Shown: piece by piece, positions 24,835 to 32,282 of the stretch | How positions within the stretch are numbered: the first letter of the stretch is position 1 | Layout of the letters: each line of letters starts with the position of its first letter | Origin: Lachnospiraceae bacterium | GTDB taxonomy: Bacteria; Bacillota; Clostridia; Lachnospirales; Lachnospiraceae | Length of the DNA: 32,909 bases | Direction: 5' to 3' | Assembly: GCA_022769625.1 (NCBI GenBank) | Contig: JALEJP010000043.1 | Coordinates: 1-32,909, forward strand | Notes under the pieces: model-generated | The model's input: the letters and a program-made list of their open reading frames with translations, nothing else | Told to the model about the DNA's origin: nothing | The model's database searches: none | Position numbers and translations under genes: made by a program

Positions 24835-25971
24835 TCAACGATTACCTAAGAATCGTTTAAACTCTGCTATCACGTCATCTGGAGGATTGGAACCATATTT
24901 TCTGATAATATCATCTCGTTCCTTGGATGCCTGAGCTGTTTTTAGAAAAAAATCTTCAGAAGTTATTTTTTTATTAGTTCTTCTGGCATAAATGCGTTTA
25001 TAGAATTTCTCATATTCTTTTAGTACAGGGCTTGTATTAAGCTTATTCTTCCGAGCTTGGATTGCCGCTATTTTTTTACAGGTGAATTTTTGGCCGTCCA
25101 GTATTCTGTCACAACAATCAGTAGAATAATCCCCTTTCATAATAAAATATTTTCCGCATATTTTGCATTTTTTTACACGTGAATCAGATTTTATAAGTAA
25201 GAATAACTCTTCCATGAGATAAGGAGCCAAGCGATCGTAACTATAGCGGAAAATAGGAACGGCTTGCAAATCTTCCAGAGATGAAGAAAATCCAGAAGGG
25301 AATGCAGGCTTATCGGTGACAGGCTCATCATTGTTAACAATGGCAATATATTTTTCGTTATTTGCTCCCATTCTGGGAAGTCGGTTCAGCACATCAAACT
25401 GTTTGTTTGGCTCCGTGAATAGCGAGCTTCCCCTAAAAACTAACCGATCACAAGTATTTTTATTATCGGTGTAAAGTTGCGAATATACATAATATCTGTT
25501 TTGAGCTGACATAGAAGATAACTCCGGAATAAATCCGTCATTGCAGCAAAAGTTTAAGCAAAATTCAAATTCTGTTTGCATTCGATCTAGTTGTTGAGTG
25601 CATTCATTCACGAGGCATCCGCGGAAATTTGAGAAAAACAGCGTATATAAATAAGCGCAATCAAGAGACGCAAAGAAACGTTCGGTTTCATCCATAATAT
25701 GGTTATCTCTATATTTGTACCACGTAGGATGTTTTTTCACTAAGGTCCGGATTAGTTTTAAATCAGATTTATTTATGAAAAGGAAATTAAACAAATTTTC
25801 ACCAACGGGCATTGTCAAATGGTTTTCTGTAAAAAATACTCTGTGAGATTCCCCGTCTGGCGTATACCATGTATCATTTTCAGTACTAAATATCACTTTT
25901 TGTGTGTTCTCATTAATAAACACATATGAATCTTCAGTCACTAATTCGTGCATTACCTTGTAGTCTAGCAT
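24835..25971 (-). CDS. DUF6076-like protein with C-terminal zinc finger
   Basis: A 378-residue protein of unknown function. The first ~250 residues have no motif I recognise. The C-terminal third holds 'VKKCKICGKYFIMKGDYSTDCCDR' in part, a CxxC ... CC zinc knuckle similar to CGNR-type fingers and to DUF6076 proteins of Firmicute mobile elements, followed by a basic helical tail ('KKIAAIQARKNKLN', 'YKRIYARRTNKK'). Zinc and basic residues suggest nucleic-acid binding. ATG 25971 follows GGAGG with a 5-base gap; the frame's upstream ATGs lie at or before the RBS. It is low in G+C compared with the core genes and lies divergent from the excisionase-like gene. Confidence 0.65.
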   Translation of the reverse strand: MLDYKVMHELVTEDSYVFINENTQKVIFSTENDTWYTPDGESHRVFFTENHLTMPVGENLFNFLFINKSDLKLIRTLVKKHPTWYKYRDNHIMDETERFFASLDCAYLYTLFFSNFRGCLVNECTQQLDRMQTEFEFCLNFCCNDGFIPELSSMSAQNRYYVYSQLYTDNKNTCDRLVFRGSSLFTEPNKQFDVLNRLPRMGANNEKYIAIVNNDEPVTDKPAFPSGFSSSLEDLQAVPIFRYSYDRLAPYLMEELFLLIKSDSRVKKCKICGKYFIMKGDYSTDCCDRILDGQKFTCKKIAAIQARKNKLNTSPVLKEYEKFYKRIYARRTNKKITSEDFFLKTAQASKERDDIIRKYGSNPPDDVIAEFKRFLGNR

Positions 25972-25995
25972 AAAATCCTCCATCAAAATAGAAAA

Positions 25996-26028
25996 TTGAG
26001 ATTCTCAAAAAAATTATTGTTAATTATA
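25996..26028. promoter_or_regulatory. Palindrome and -10 between divergent element genes
   Basis: TTGAGATTCTCAA (25996-26008) is a 6+1+6 inverted repeat, 25 bases from the zinc-finger gene's start. A minus-strand TATAAT lies at 26023-26028, so the palindrome sits just after the likely start of transcription, where a repressor would block it. A TTGACA on the minus strand (26051-26056) is 22 bases away, too far for an ideal -35. Confidence 0.4.
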
Positions 26029-26123
26029 CTCTAAATCATATGGTTGAATTTGTCAATAAATAATGATAACATGATTAGAGAACAGACAATAATAAATAAT
26101 GAAAATAGAAAGGAGAATAGAAA

Positions 26124-26333
26124 ATGAGAGCTTTGTTAGAAAGGCAAAATGAAATTAAGGGCGACATAAATGTCAAGACTGCTGGAGTTGAGTATGGGTG
26201 TCAAAGATATGGCATTGGGAGAAATTCCATGAGACAGCTTGCGCAGGACGCGGATGCAGTTGTTAAAATCGGTCGGCGTTGGTTGTTTAATATCCAGAAG
26301 GTGGATAGATATCTCGATAGTATTTCTGAATAG
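26124..26333 (+). CDS. Excisionase-like small helix-turn-helix protein (DUF6462-like)
   Basis: A 69-residue protein with a winged-helix/MerR-type core: 'VEYGCQRYGIGRNSMRQLAQDADAVVKIGRRWLFNIQKVDRYLDSI'. The block 'YGIGRNSMRQLA' is the recognition helix region and 'KIGRRWLFN' the wing. This matches excisionase-like DNA-binding proteins of Lachnospiraceae mobile elements, which tend to precede replication genes. RBS AAAGGAG lies before the ATG. It starts the rightward element operon and nearly abuts the helicase gene. It could act as an excision factor or as a regulator; no integrase is present to pair with. Confidence 0.75.
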   Translation: MRALLERQNEIKGDINVKTAGVEYGCQRYGIGRNSMRQLAQDADAVVKIGRRWLFNIQKVDRYLDSISE

Positions 26334-26345
26334 GTGGGCGATCAC

Positions 26346-27851
26346 ATGAGAAGAGCGGTAGAAAACATTGAAAAAGAAACACCAGTCTCAAAACATAGAA
26401 AAAAGGTAGAGCGACAGTTGCTCAGTAAATTATATAGTTTGCGCCCGGAAAGATATGAAATGAATGATAAGGGAAATGGGCAACTGTTTGCTGATGTGTA
26501 TAAGGATATTCTGCGATACAACGCTACGGCTCGGGAGTGGTACTGGTTTGATGGGAAACGATGGAAGCAGGACACCGGAGGAATGATTGCGGAAAGAAAG
26601 GCCAAGGAACTATCAGACGCTCTATTTGTATACAGTTGCAATATAGAAGATGATGCTGTACGGACAGAGTACATAAAGCATGTGGCACGAATGGGAAGTC
26701 GGAGAACGCGAAAGACTATGATTGACGATAGCCGGGATATAAATTTCATCACAAATGAGAATCTTGATAAAGATTTGTTCTTGCTTAATTGTCAAAACGG
26801 AGTTTTAGATTTAAAGACCTTTGAATTTGTGAAGCACTCGCCGGATTTCCTCATGTCAAAAATTGCACAGGTAGAGTATGATCCGGATGCCAGTAGTTCA
26901 GAATGGGAAAAGTTTATAAATGAAGCCCTGCAGGGCAATAGGCCAAAAATAGAATATTTGCAAAAGTTATATGGGTATGCAATGACGGGCGGAACGGCTG
27001 AGGAATCTTGCTATTTGCTATACGGATCAACCACAAGAAACGGGAAAAGCACTGCAATAGAGACTTTCGCATATATGTTAGGCAATACTGACGGCTATGC
27101 TCTAAACATGAAACCGGAAACACTGGCGCAAAAAAGCAATAATGACAGTAGGCAAGCTTCCGGTGATATTGCAAGACTTGATGGATGCAGGTTCCTAAAC
27201 GCCAGTGAACCACCAAAGAGAATGATTTTTGATGTGGCGTTACTCAAAACACTTTTAGGAAGGGATAGCATAACAGCCCGGCATCTGCATCAGTCAGAGT
27301 TTCAATTTATTCCGGTGTTTAAACTATTCATTAATACAAACTTCTTACCTGTGATCACAGATGACACGCTATTTTCTTCTGGGCGGCTGAATGTGATCAC
27401 TTTTGACAGACACTTTAAACCAGATGAGCAGGACAAGGGATTAAAAGACAGACTTAAGGAACCGAAAAATCTTAGCGGTTTGCTAAACTGGTGTATAAGA
27501 GGGCTAAAAAAATATTATGCGGAAGGTGCTTTGCCCCCCAAAGACGTAACAGATGCCACAGCAGAATATAGATCCGCCAGTGATAAGGTTGGAAACTTTT
27601 TTGCTGAGCGCATGGAAAAATCTACACAGAAATGTACCGTCAAGGAAGCATATAGTGCGTATTCAGAGTGGTGCAAAGAAAATGGTTATGGCGCGGAGAA
27701 TAAAAGCAATTTTGTGTCTGAGTTAAAACTCAAAGGGCTATATGCCGCAACCGGTACCGTGAAAGGAAAAACCTGCAAAAATGTAATTACAGGGTACACA
27801 GTTGGACAATTTTTGCCAGCTGAAAACAGTGGAAAAATTCCCTTTAATTAA
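26346..27851 (+). CDS. D5/P4-type SF3 helicase (phage/plasmid replication protein)
   Basis: A 501-residue protein. The N-terminal ~200 residues match the D5_N region ('LLNCQNGVLDLKTFEF' around residues 140-165), and the SF3 helicase core carries Walker A 'GSTTRNGKST', 'NASEPPKR' (Walker B region), 'LLGRDSITARHLHQSEFQF' and 'KLFINTNFLPVITDDT' (motif C with the conserved Asn). The C-terminus has a DNA-binding winged-helix-like part ('CTVKEAYSAYSEWCKENGY'). The archaeal/eukaryotic-type primase domain found in full P4 proteins is absent. It should unwind DNA at the element's origin. ATG 26346 has AGGTGG upstream; a GTG at 26334, directly after the previous stop, is an alternative. Confidence 0.88.
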   Translation: MRRAVENIEKETPVSKHRKKVERQLLSKLYSLRPERYEMNDKGNGQLFADVYKDILRYNATAREWYWFDGKRWKQDTGGMIAERKAKELSDALFVYSCNIEDDAVRTEYIKHVARMGSRRTRKTMIDDSRDINFITNENLDKDLFLLNCQNGVLDLKTFEFVKHSPDFLMSKIAQVEYDPDASSSEWEKFINEALQGNRPKIEYLQKLYGYAMTGGTAEESCYLLYGSTTRNGKSTAIETFAYMLGNTDGYALNMKPETLAQKSNNDSRQASGDIARLDGCRFLNASEPPKRMIFDVALLKTLLGRDSITARHLHQSEFQFIPVFKLFINTNFLPVITDDTLFSSGRLNVITFDRHFKPDEQDKGLKDRLKEPKNLSGLLNWCIRGLKKYYAEGALPPKDVTDATAEYRSASDKVGNFFAERMEKSTQKCTVKEAYSAYSEWCKENGYGAENKSNFVSELKLKGLYAATGTVKGKTCKNVITGYTVGQFLPAENSGKIPFN

Positions 27852-27864
27852 TAAATGTGCATAA

Positions 27865-27929
27865 TGTGAAAATTTTATGTAAGTTAAAAAAAATCATATA
27901 TATAGAGAAATTTACATTTTTTTTTCACA
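27865..27929. repeat. AT-rich inverted repeat after the helicase gene
   Basis: TGTGAAAATTTTATGTAA (27865-27882) and TTTACATTTTTTTTTCACA (27911-27929) form an imperfect long inverted repeat around an almost pure AT core (TCATATATATAGAGAAA). A DnaA-box-like TGTGCATAA (27856-27864) abuts the left arm. It may be a terminator, or an origin used by the helicase encoded just before. Confidence 0.5.
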
Positions 27930-28039
27930 AAGTGCACATGCAGGCTTAAAAAGCCCGTAAAATCAAGGGTTTTGCCTTGGAGGAACGAACAGTGCAGCAG
28001 GAAACAACTTGCGATTTTTATCAAAAAAAGGAGGCAGGA

Positions 28040-28525
28040 ATGAAAAACAGAAGTTCAACTTTTAATGAGAGCGACTTCATCATGTCACTCATTACTGGAG
28101 ACACATTGTGCAACGATACAGGTAAAAAGAAAGCCACAAACATTCTCGGTACAATCCATAATTTTGTCGGTTCAACTGTCGTATTGGCGGATTGCGTTTC
28201 CGGATACATTGAGAGTGTGTTTGAAGCATGCTCAGACGTTTGGCTTGTTGTACGTCAAGAGGATGCGCAATACCGGGATTACATATTTTTGACGTTTGAG
28301 GGATTCACAAAAGAAATTGGAATCAACCCAAGAGATGCTGATCCGGAAAATCCTATAAAGATTTTCACCCGACGCCTGGCACATGTACCGATCGGGAGTG
28401 TTGAATGGAAATCTGATATTGTACCGTCTGTGAATTTCAATCGAACAGACGCTGACAGAAAAAGTTACCTGGTGACTTGTAGGAAGAATATGGAGCGATT
28501 GAAACAAGCGATCCATGGAAAATAA
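28040..28525 (+). CDS. Unknown protein of the mobile element
   Basis: A 161-residue protein I do not recognise. It has no signal peptide or hydrophobic span. Sequence: a short basic start, 'ESDFIMSLITGDTLC', a beta-rich middle ('GSTVVLADCVSGYIESVFEACSDVWLVVR'), 'DYIFLTFEGFTKEIG', and a basic end. The ATG at 28040 follows AAGGAGG with a 5-base gap; the frame extends 21 codons further without an RBS. It lies between the helicase and sigma-factor genes in the same direction, so it probably belongs to the element's early operon. Confidence 0.65.
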   Translation: MKNRSSTFNESDFIMSLITGDTLCNDTGKKKATNILGTIHNFVGSTVVLADCVSGYIESVFEACSDVWLVVRQEDAQYRDYIFLTFEGFTKEIGINPRDADPENPIKIFTRRLAHVPIGSVEWKSDIVPSVNFNRTDADRKSYLVTCRKNMERLKQAIHGK

Positions 28526-28607
28526 AAAATAGGACAGACCCGCCACAACAAGCCTGCCCTTCTGGAAATGGTTTGACATAATTCTATTTTACGGAGGGCA
28601 AGATCGA

Positions 28608-29573
28608 ATGTCAAATGAAGAATTGGTGCAGCTGATCCAGAGCGGAGATGACCAGGACGGCTCATATATGATGCAGCTTTGGCAGCAGAATACCGGATTG
28701 ATTGGAATGGTTGCGAAGAGATATGCAGCTTATGAGGATATAGAGGATTTAAAACAGCAAGGCTTTCTTGGACTGTATGATGCCGTCCATAATTTCAATC
28801 CGGATGCCGGGGCGAGCTTTGCTCATTATGCATTGTTCCGGATCCGACAGAGTGTCCAGCGTTACATAGAGGACTGTTCCGGATCTGTCCGCATACCAGT
28901 ACACCGCTGGTCAGACATATCAAAGTACATGCGCCTGTGTGCTGACTTCCAGAAGAGCGTAGGGCGCAAGCCAACGCAATCGGAAATATGTAGCCATTTG
29001 GGCGTGAACCGAAAAGCTCTCCATGGTATAGAGGAAGCCGTCAGAATGGGCAGAATAAGCAGTATTGATATGCTTGTATGTGAGGAAGGAGATGTTACTG
29101 TAGGGGATCTGCTACCGGGTAATGACAATGTGGAGGATACTGTGATGGAAGAAGTACAGCAGGAACAGTTAGCAAAAGAGCTTTGGCAGCAGGTAGATTC
29201 TCTTCCAGAGCAGCAGGCCGCAACGCTTCGCATGAGGTACAAACAGGGACTGACTCTTAAACAGACAGCCGAACGGCTCGAAAGAACTCCGGAGCGTATT
29301 CGACAGCTGCAGGAAAAAGCACTCCTGGAACTCCGGAAGCCGTCCAGATCAGTGCACTTAAGGCCGTTTTTGGATGAGTATATTTACAACAGAGCTGTAC
29401 AGGGCAACGGAACAGGGAGATTTAATCGAACCTGGACGAGTTCAACAGAACGGGAGGCAATTATTTTGGTGGAATCAAAAAGCAGTAAGTGTGATGTTCT
29501 GGAGCAACTACAAATGGAGATTGATGCAGAATTGGAGAAACAGAGGAAATGGACTGGATGTTTAGATAAATAA
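28608..29573 (+). CDS. Sigma-70-family factor of the mobile element
   Basis: A 321-residue sigma factor. Region 2 begins with 'MSNEELVQLIQSGDD' and continues 'GLIGMVAKRYAAYEDIEDLKQQGFLGLYDAVHNFNPDAG' in part, with 'FAHYALFRIRQSVQRYI' (promoter melting). Region 3 is 'GRKPTQSEICSHLGVNRKALHGI', and region 4 'LPEQQAATLRMRYKQGLTLKQTAERLERTPERIRQLQEKAL' in part, with a clear HTH for the -35. A ~85-residue C-terminal tail follows that primary sigma factors do not have. Region 1.1 is missing. Related factors occur in clostridial prophages and integrative elements and probably direct late element transcription. RBS GGAGGG lies before the ATG. Confidence 0.88.
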   Translation: MSNEELVQLIQSGDDQDGSYMMQLWQQNTGLIGMVAKRYAAYEDIEDLKQQGFLGLYDAVHNFNPDAGASFAHYALFRIRQSVQRYIEDCSGSVRIPVHRWSDISKYMRLCADFQKSVGRKPTQSEICSHLGVNRKALHGIEEAVRMGRISSIDMLVCEEGDVTVGDLLPGNDNVEDTVMEEVQQEQLAKELWQQVDSLPEQQAATLRMRYKQGLTLKQTAERLERTPERIRQLQEKALLELRKPSRSVHLRPFLDEYIYNRAVQGNGTGRFNRTWTSSTEREAIILVESKSSKCDVLEQLQMEIDAELEKQRKWTGCLDK

Positions 29574-29740
29574 TCTGCATAGTAATTCCAACGAGGTTGT
29601 TGGGTAAGATGCTTATATATTCCTGAGACTACAACATGCACATTCCATACATCAAATGTGCCAGAAATGAGAATGCATACAAGCGTAATATATCCTTGGC
29701 ATAGTTTGAGATAGGATTAAAAAATGTGAGAGATACTGTC

Positions 29741-29768
29741 GATATGAAAAAAGATTAATTTTCATATC
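29741..29768. terminator. Hairpin downstream of the sigma-factor gene
   Basis: GATATGAAAA (29741-29750) and TTTTCATATC (29759-29768), a perfect 10-bp stem with an 8-base loop, 168 bases after the sigma stop. It has no T-tail, so it may only be a remnant. Confidence 0.35.
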
Positions 29769-30221
29769 AGGCTTTAAGACAGAAAGAAATCAAACTCCCC
29801 CCTTGAAATGTTTTTTGTAATGGAATTATCCAGACCGGGTGCCTACCTACATTTAACGCATGAGTCATCATAAATGGGGTGTGGTATAATTCTGCAACGC
29901 ATAGAGAGGCTTATTTCGCCAGATTGTTGTATAAGACGATTAATTTGGCTACAACATCATCAAAACCGCCCAAATCGGCTGAAAAACCGCCTTGTAGAGT
30001 ATGAGAGGACTCGGCAAAATTGCTGGATCGGACTTGTGGAAGTTATAGATGTGTCCTGCTGCCGGAGTTGAACAATAAAGGGTCCCCAAAACGGATGGCC
30101 TCTTTACCGCCCGTGTATTTGATTTGGTACTCAGTCTTTTTGTTTCTCCACTTGTGGAAAAGAACTCAAATTGATGTGTTGCAGGGCGTCGCATTTTGCT
30201 ATCCCATATATAAGGTATTGA

Positions 30222-30359
30222 GAGCTTGCTGGAAAGGATAAGTCTGTAAAGGCTGGATTCATTGATTACTGTCATTCCACGTGGCGATTCAAAAGTACCG
30301 TTTTGGTAGTTTTGCCTACCATCTTCATCTACACGGCGGTAAATATCCAGACTACCATT
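30222..30359 (-). pseudogene. BRO/antirepressor N-terminal domain fragment
   Basis: On the minus strand the frame after a stop reads 'GSLDIYRRVDEDGRQNYQNG' then 'GMTVINESSLYRLILSSKL'. The end block is the hallmark of Bro-N phage antirepressors ('...VDEEDK... T.INESGLYSLILSSKL'). After SSKL the expected 'P.AK.FKRWVT.EVLP' does not follow and the sequence diverges, and upstream the start is missing. It is a relic of a prophage regulator and supports a phage-like origin for this stretch. Confidence 0.7.
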
Positions 30360-30589
30360 CTAGTGGAACATACTTGAAATAAGCATACCAATGGAATTCA
30401 TAAAAAGACTTATATTTCATAAACCATTGGAATTCAATTGGTCTAGACAATAACTTTACGTTCTACTAGTACCTGATCTGTCCGAAGTTTTGGGGTTTGC
30501 CAGAGCTATTTTATACCTTGGTGGAGCTTTTTTAAATGTCCTGGAGTCCTGTTCTGGGATTCCATTTCATAGTTTGATCATTCGGATGT

Positions 30590-30627
30590 GAACGCAAAAT
30601 TGCGTTCAGCTCAATCCAAAATTGGAT
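30590..30627. repeat. Two adjacent hairpins with the same AAAATT centre
   Basis: GAACGCAAAATTGCGTTC (30590-30607) and ATCCAAAATTGGAT (30614-30627) each form a stem around an AA loop. Arms differ but stay complementary. A third of the same type is at 31100-31115. Confidence 0.7.
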
Positions 30628-30857
30628 CCAGTAAGTTCAGAGCTGATCATGATAAGGCAACTTGATTTCTTTTTGGATGGTGTGAATACTATTTCTACCA
30701 ATCCGATGGAGTGACGTTTTGTTGCCCTTTTGACGCTCATTTTACGACGCTGGACATAGATACAGCTGGTAGAACGGTTCGTTCGGCCAGCACGGTTCGT
30801 TAGGCCGTCACTAGCCGATGACCAAATAGCTGTCGGTTGCCTCATGTTCCTGCTCTG

Positions 30858-31101
30858 CCAGAACTGATCGGGCAAGCATCTTGATCAGGGGAATTTTTCC
30901 CTGGTCTTTGCTTTGGCCTGGGTAGATCGGAGCATGTGTGACGTCGTACATGATTTTCTGAGTTATGATTTGCTCTGAATCTGATTGGTGCAGATCCAGA
31001 GCAATCAGGGTCAGATTCTGCAAAGATTTTCACAACAAGTTTGGAAAGAAGATTATAACTTTTCGCCAACAGGTTGGTGAACTTCCACCAGAACTGATCG
31101 G
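30858..31101 (+). repeat. 14-bp direct repeat pair CCAGAACTGATCGG
   Basis: Identical copies lie at 30858-30871 and 31088-31101, 230 bases apart. The second runs into the hairpin at 31100-31115. Between them are the interlocked repeats at 30970-31018. Confidence 0.7.
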
Positions 31102-31127
31102 CTCAAAATTGAGCCAATCTTGTTTTT
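31100..31127 (+). terminator. Hairpin with T-tail, plus strand
   Basis: GGCTCAA (31100-31106) pairs with TTGAGCC (31109-31115) around an AA loop. After AATCTTG comes a run of seven T residues. It could stop rightward transcripts leaving the decayed region. Confidence 0.45.
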
Positions 31128-31175
31128 TTGAAATAAAAAATCCTGCTGCCAATATGTAGCTATCTGGCAGCAGGA
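31128..31175 (-). terminator. Terminator of the toxin-antitoxin/Uma2 operon
   Basis: TCCTGCTGCC (31141-31150) and GGCAGCAGGA (31166-31175) form a perfect 10-bp stem. On the minus strand it is followed by a T-run (complement of AAATAAAAAA, 31131-31140). It lies 7 bases past the Uma2 stop codon. Confidence 0.85.
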
Positions 31176-31181
31176 CAAGAC

Positions 31182-31724
31182 TCAAATGTTCAGTTGACTA
31201 AAATCAATGTGGAAATCCGTATATATCCCTACCATGACGGAATCACTGAAAGAATATTCTCCGGTGTCTTCAGACTCAAAATTATAAACAAAGATCCGGC
31301 TTTTATCTGGGTCTACAATCCAGTATTCCCGGACTCCTGCAGAGCGATATTTGAACAGCTTTATAAAATAATCCATTCGCCTGCTGCCAGGTGATACAAT
31401 TTCAATGATCCAGTCCGGCGCACCGGTGCAGCCTTTGTCTGTGAGCTTGTTTTTGTCGCATACGACGCTTATATCAGGCTCAACGTAGTTTCTGTTGTTC
31501 TCGTTCAGAAAAACGGCAAATGGGGCGATATCAACTTCACAGGAGCCTTCTTTCTGGTCGATATAATCAGCAATTAACCGACTGAGGGACAATAAGATTT
31601 GCTGGTGCTTTCTACTTGGTGGAGCCATGTAATAAATACGTCCGTCAATCAGTTCAGCTCTGGTTCCTTCCGGGAGATTGTAGATATCATCGATGGTGTA
31701 TAGTCTTTCTTGTGGTAATGGCAT
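31182..31724 (-). CDS. Uma2-family (DUF820) PD-(D/E)XK endonuclease-like protein
   Basis: A 180-residue protein of the Uma2 family, common in cyanobacteria and some Firmicutes and predicted to be a nuclease; biological role not established. Catalytic-type residues are in place: D84 in 'VEPDISVV', E108 in 'DWIIEIVSPGS' and K122 in 'DYFIKLFKYRSAGVREYWIVDP'. The N-terminus 'YTIDDIYNLPEGTRAELIDGRIYYM' is also family-typical. ATG 31724 follows AAGGAAG at 8 bases; the frame's upstream extension overlaps the toxin gene and is rejected. It follows the toxin gene by 25 bases and is the last gene before the terminator, so it is part of the toxin-antitoxin transcript. Confidence 0.88.
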   Translation of the reverse strand: MPLPQERLYTIDDIYNLPEGTRAELIDGRIYYMAPPSRKHQQILLSLSRLIADYIDQKEGSCEVDIAPFAVFLNENNRNYVEPDISVVCDKNKLTDKGCTGAPDWIIEIVSPGSRRMDYFIKLFKYRSAGVREYWIVDPDKSRIFVYNFESEDTGEYSFSDSVMVGIYTDFHIDFSQLNI

Positions 31725-31749
31725 AATCACACTTCCTTTCGTGATAATA

Positions 31750-32022
31750 TTACAGGTTAAATAAGTCAGCGTGTGTTCCTGTCCGGTACAACAGAAGCTC
31801 ATTGTCTGTCTGGCGGTAAATAAACAGCCAATCCGGTTCAATATGGCATTCACGATAGCCGGAATAGTTTCCACTTAAATTATGATCTCTGTTATTTGGT
31901 GGAAGCGCATCCGGTATCCTCAGAATATCAATGGCCTGCTGCAATAATTCCATCTTGTAATGACGTTTTATACATGTTTTAAAGTCTTTTTTGAATTTGG
32001 TGGAGTATCTCACATCAAGCAT
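31750..32022 (-). CDS. YafQ-type toxin (RelE superfamily mRNA interferase)
   Basis: A 90-residue RelE-fold toxin. The YafQ active-site set is complete: H47 in 'NRDHNLSG', H60 and D64 in 'RECHIEPDWLFIYR', R80 and H84 in 'YRTGTHADLF'. The family cuts ribosome-bound mRNA and is silenced by a tight antitoxin. 'YSTKFKKDFKTCIKRHYKMELLQQAI' is the usual N-terminal two-helix part. It starts two bases after the upstream antitoxin's stop codon, the standard antitoxin-first order. Fully intact, so a working toxin is expected. Confidence 0.9.
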   Translation of the reverse strand: MLDVRYSTKFKKDFKTCIKRHYKMELLQQAIDILRIPDALPPNNRDHNLSGNYSGYRECHIEPDWLFIYRQTDNELLLYRTGTHADLFNL

Positions 32023-32024
32023 AT

Positions 32025-32234
32025 TTAGTCCTCCATTAATTCAGCAAAGAGTTGTTCGGTTGTGCCTGTAAACTTATGACCGCCGCCCTCATCCAGTTCT
32101 GAGAATGCTTCTATGGTGTCTGTATTTGGAGTTTCTTCTGGTATAGCAGCCCCCTGGAGATAGGCGATTATATAAACCAATTTGCTTTCCGGAATTTGGT
32201 CTATTAATGATTTTGCAATGTCTCTGTTACTCAT
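32025..32234 (-). CDS. Candidate antitoxin of the YafQ-type toxin
   Basis: A 69-residue acidic protein: 'SNRDIAKSLIDQIPESKLVYIIAYLQGAA' (helical) then a polar C-terminal half ending 'GTTEQLFAELMED'. The C-terminal flexible acidic part fits a toxin-neutralising tail. Unlike DinJ/RelB it shows no obvious ribbon-helix-helix at the N-terminus, so DNA binding may be left to the ribbon-helix-helix gene upstream. Called antitoxin by size, charge, and position two bases before the toxin. RBS AGGAAG precedes the ATG. Confidence 0.75.
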   Translation of the reverse strand: MSNRDIAKSLIDQIPESKLVYIIAYLQGAAIPEETPNTDTIEAFSELDEGGGHKFTGTTEQLFAELMED

Positions 32235-32282
32235 AATAATACTTCCTTTCTGTGGGATGATGCATGGTTCTGGTGGAACAGG

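Larger units (their letters stand above)
29574..31127. other. 1.55-kb gene-poor decayed region
   Basis: No intact gene is supported here. All open frames are short, lack ribosome binding sites and do not show family motifs, except the antirepressor fragment at 30222-30359. The region is rich in inverted and direct repeats: a 10-bp hairpin at 29741-29768, an inverted repeat ACCAATGGAATTC/GAATTCAATTGGT (30387-30399 and 30430-30442), three hairpins with the same inner AAAATT (30590, 30614, 31100), and interlocked repeats at 30970-31018. It looks like decayed mobile DNA. Confidence 0.6.

Noticed and set aside
30606-31069. Short minus-strand frames in the decayed region
   Set aside because: Overlapping frames without RBS or recognisable motifs, and interrupted by stops.
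29574-31127. CRISPR array, tRNA or integration site
   Set aside because: Repeats are irregular and not evenly spaced; no cloverleaf with a 3' acceptor stem was found, and no flanking direct repeat could be assigned as an attachment site.
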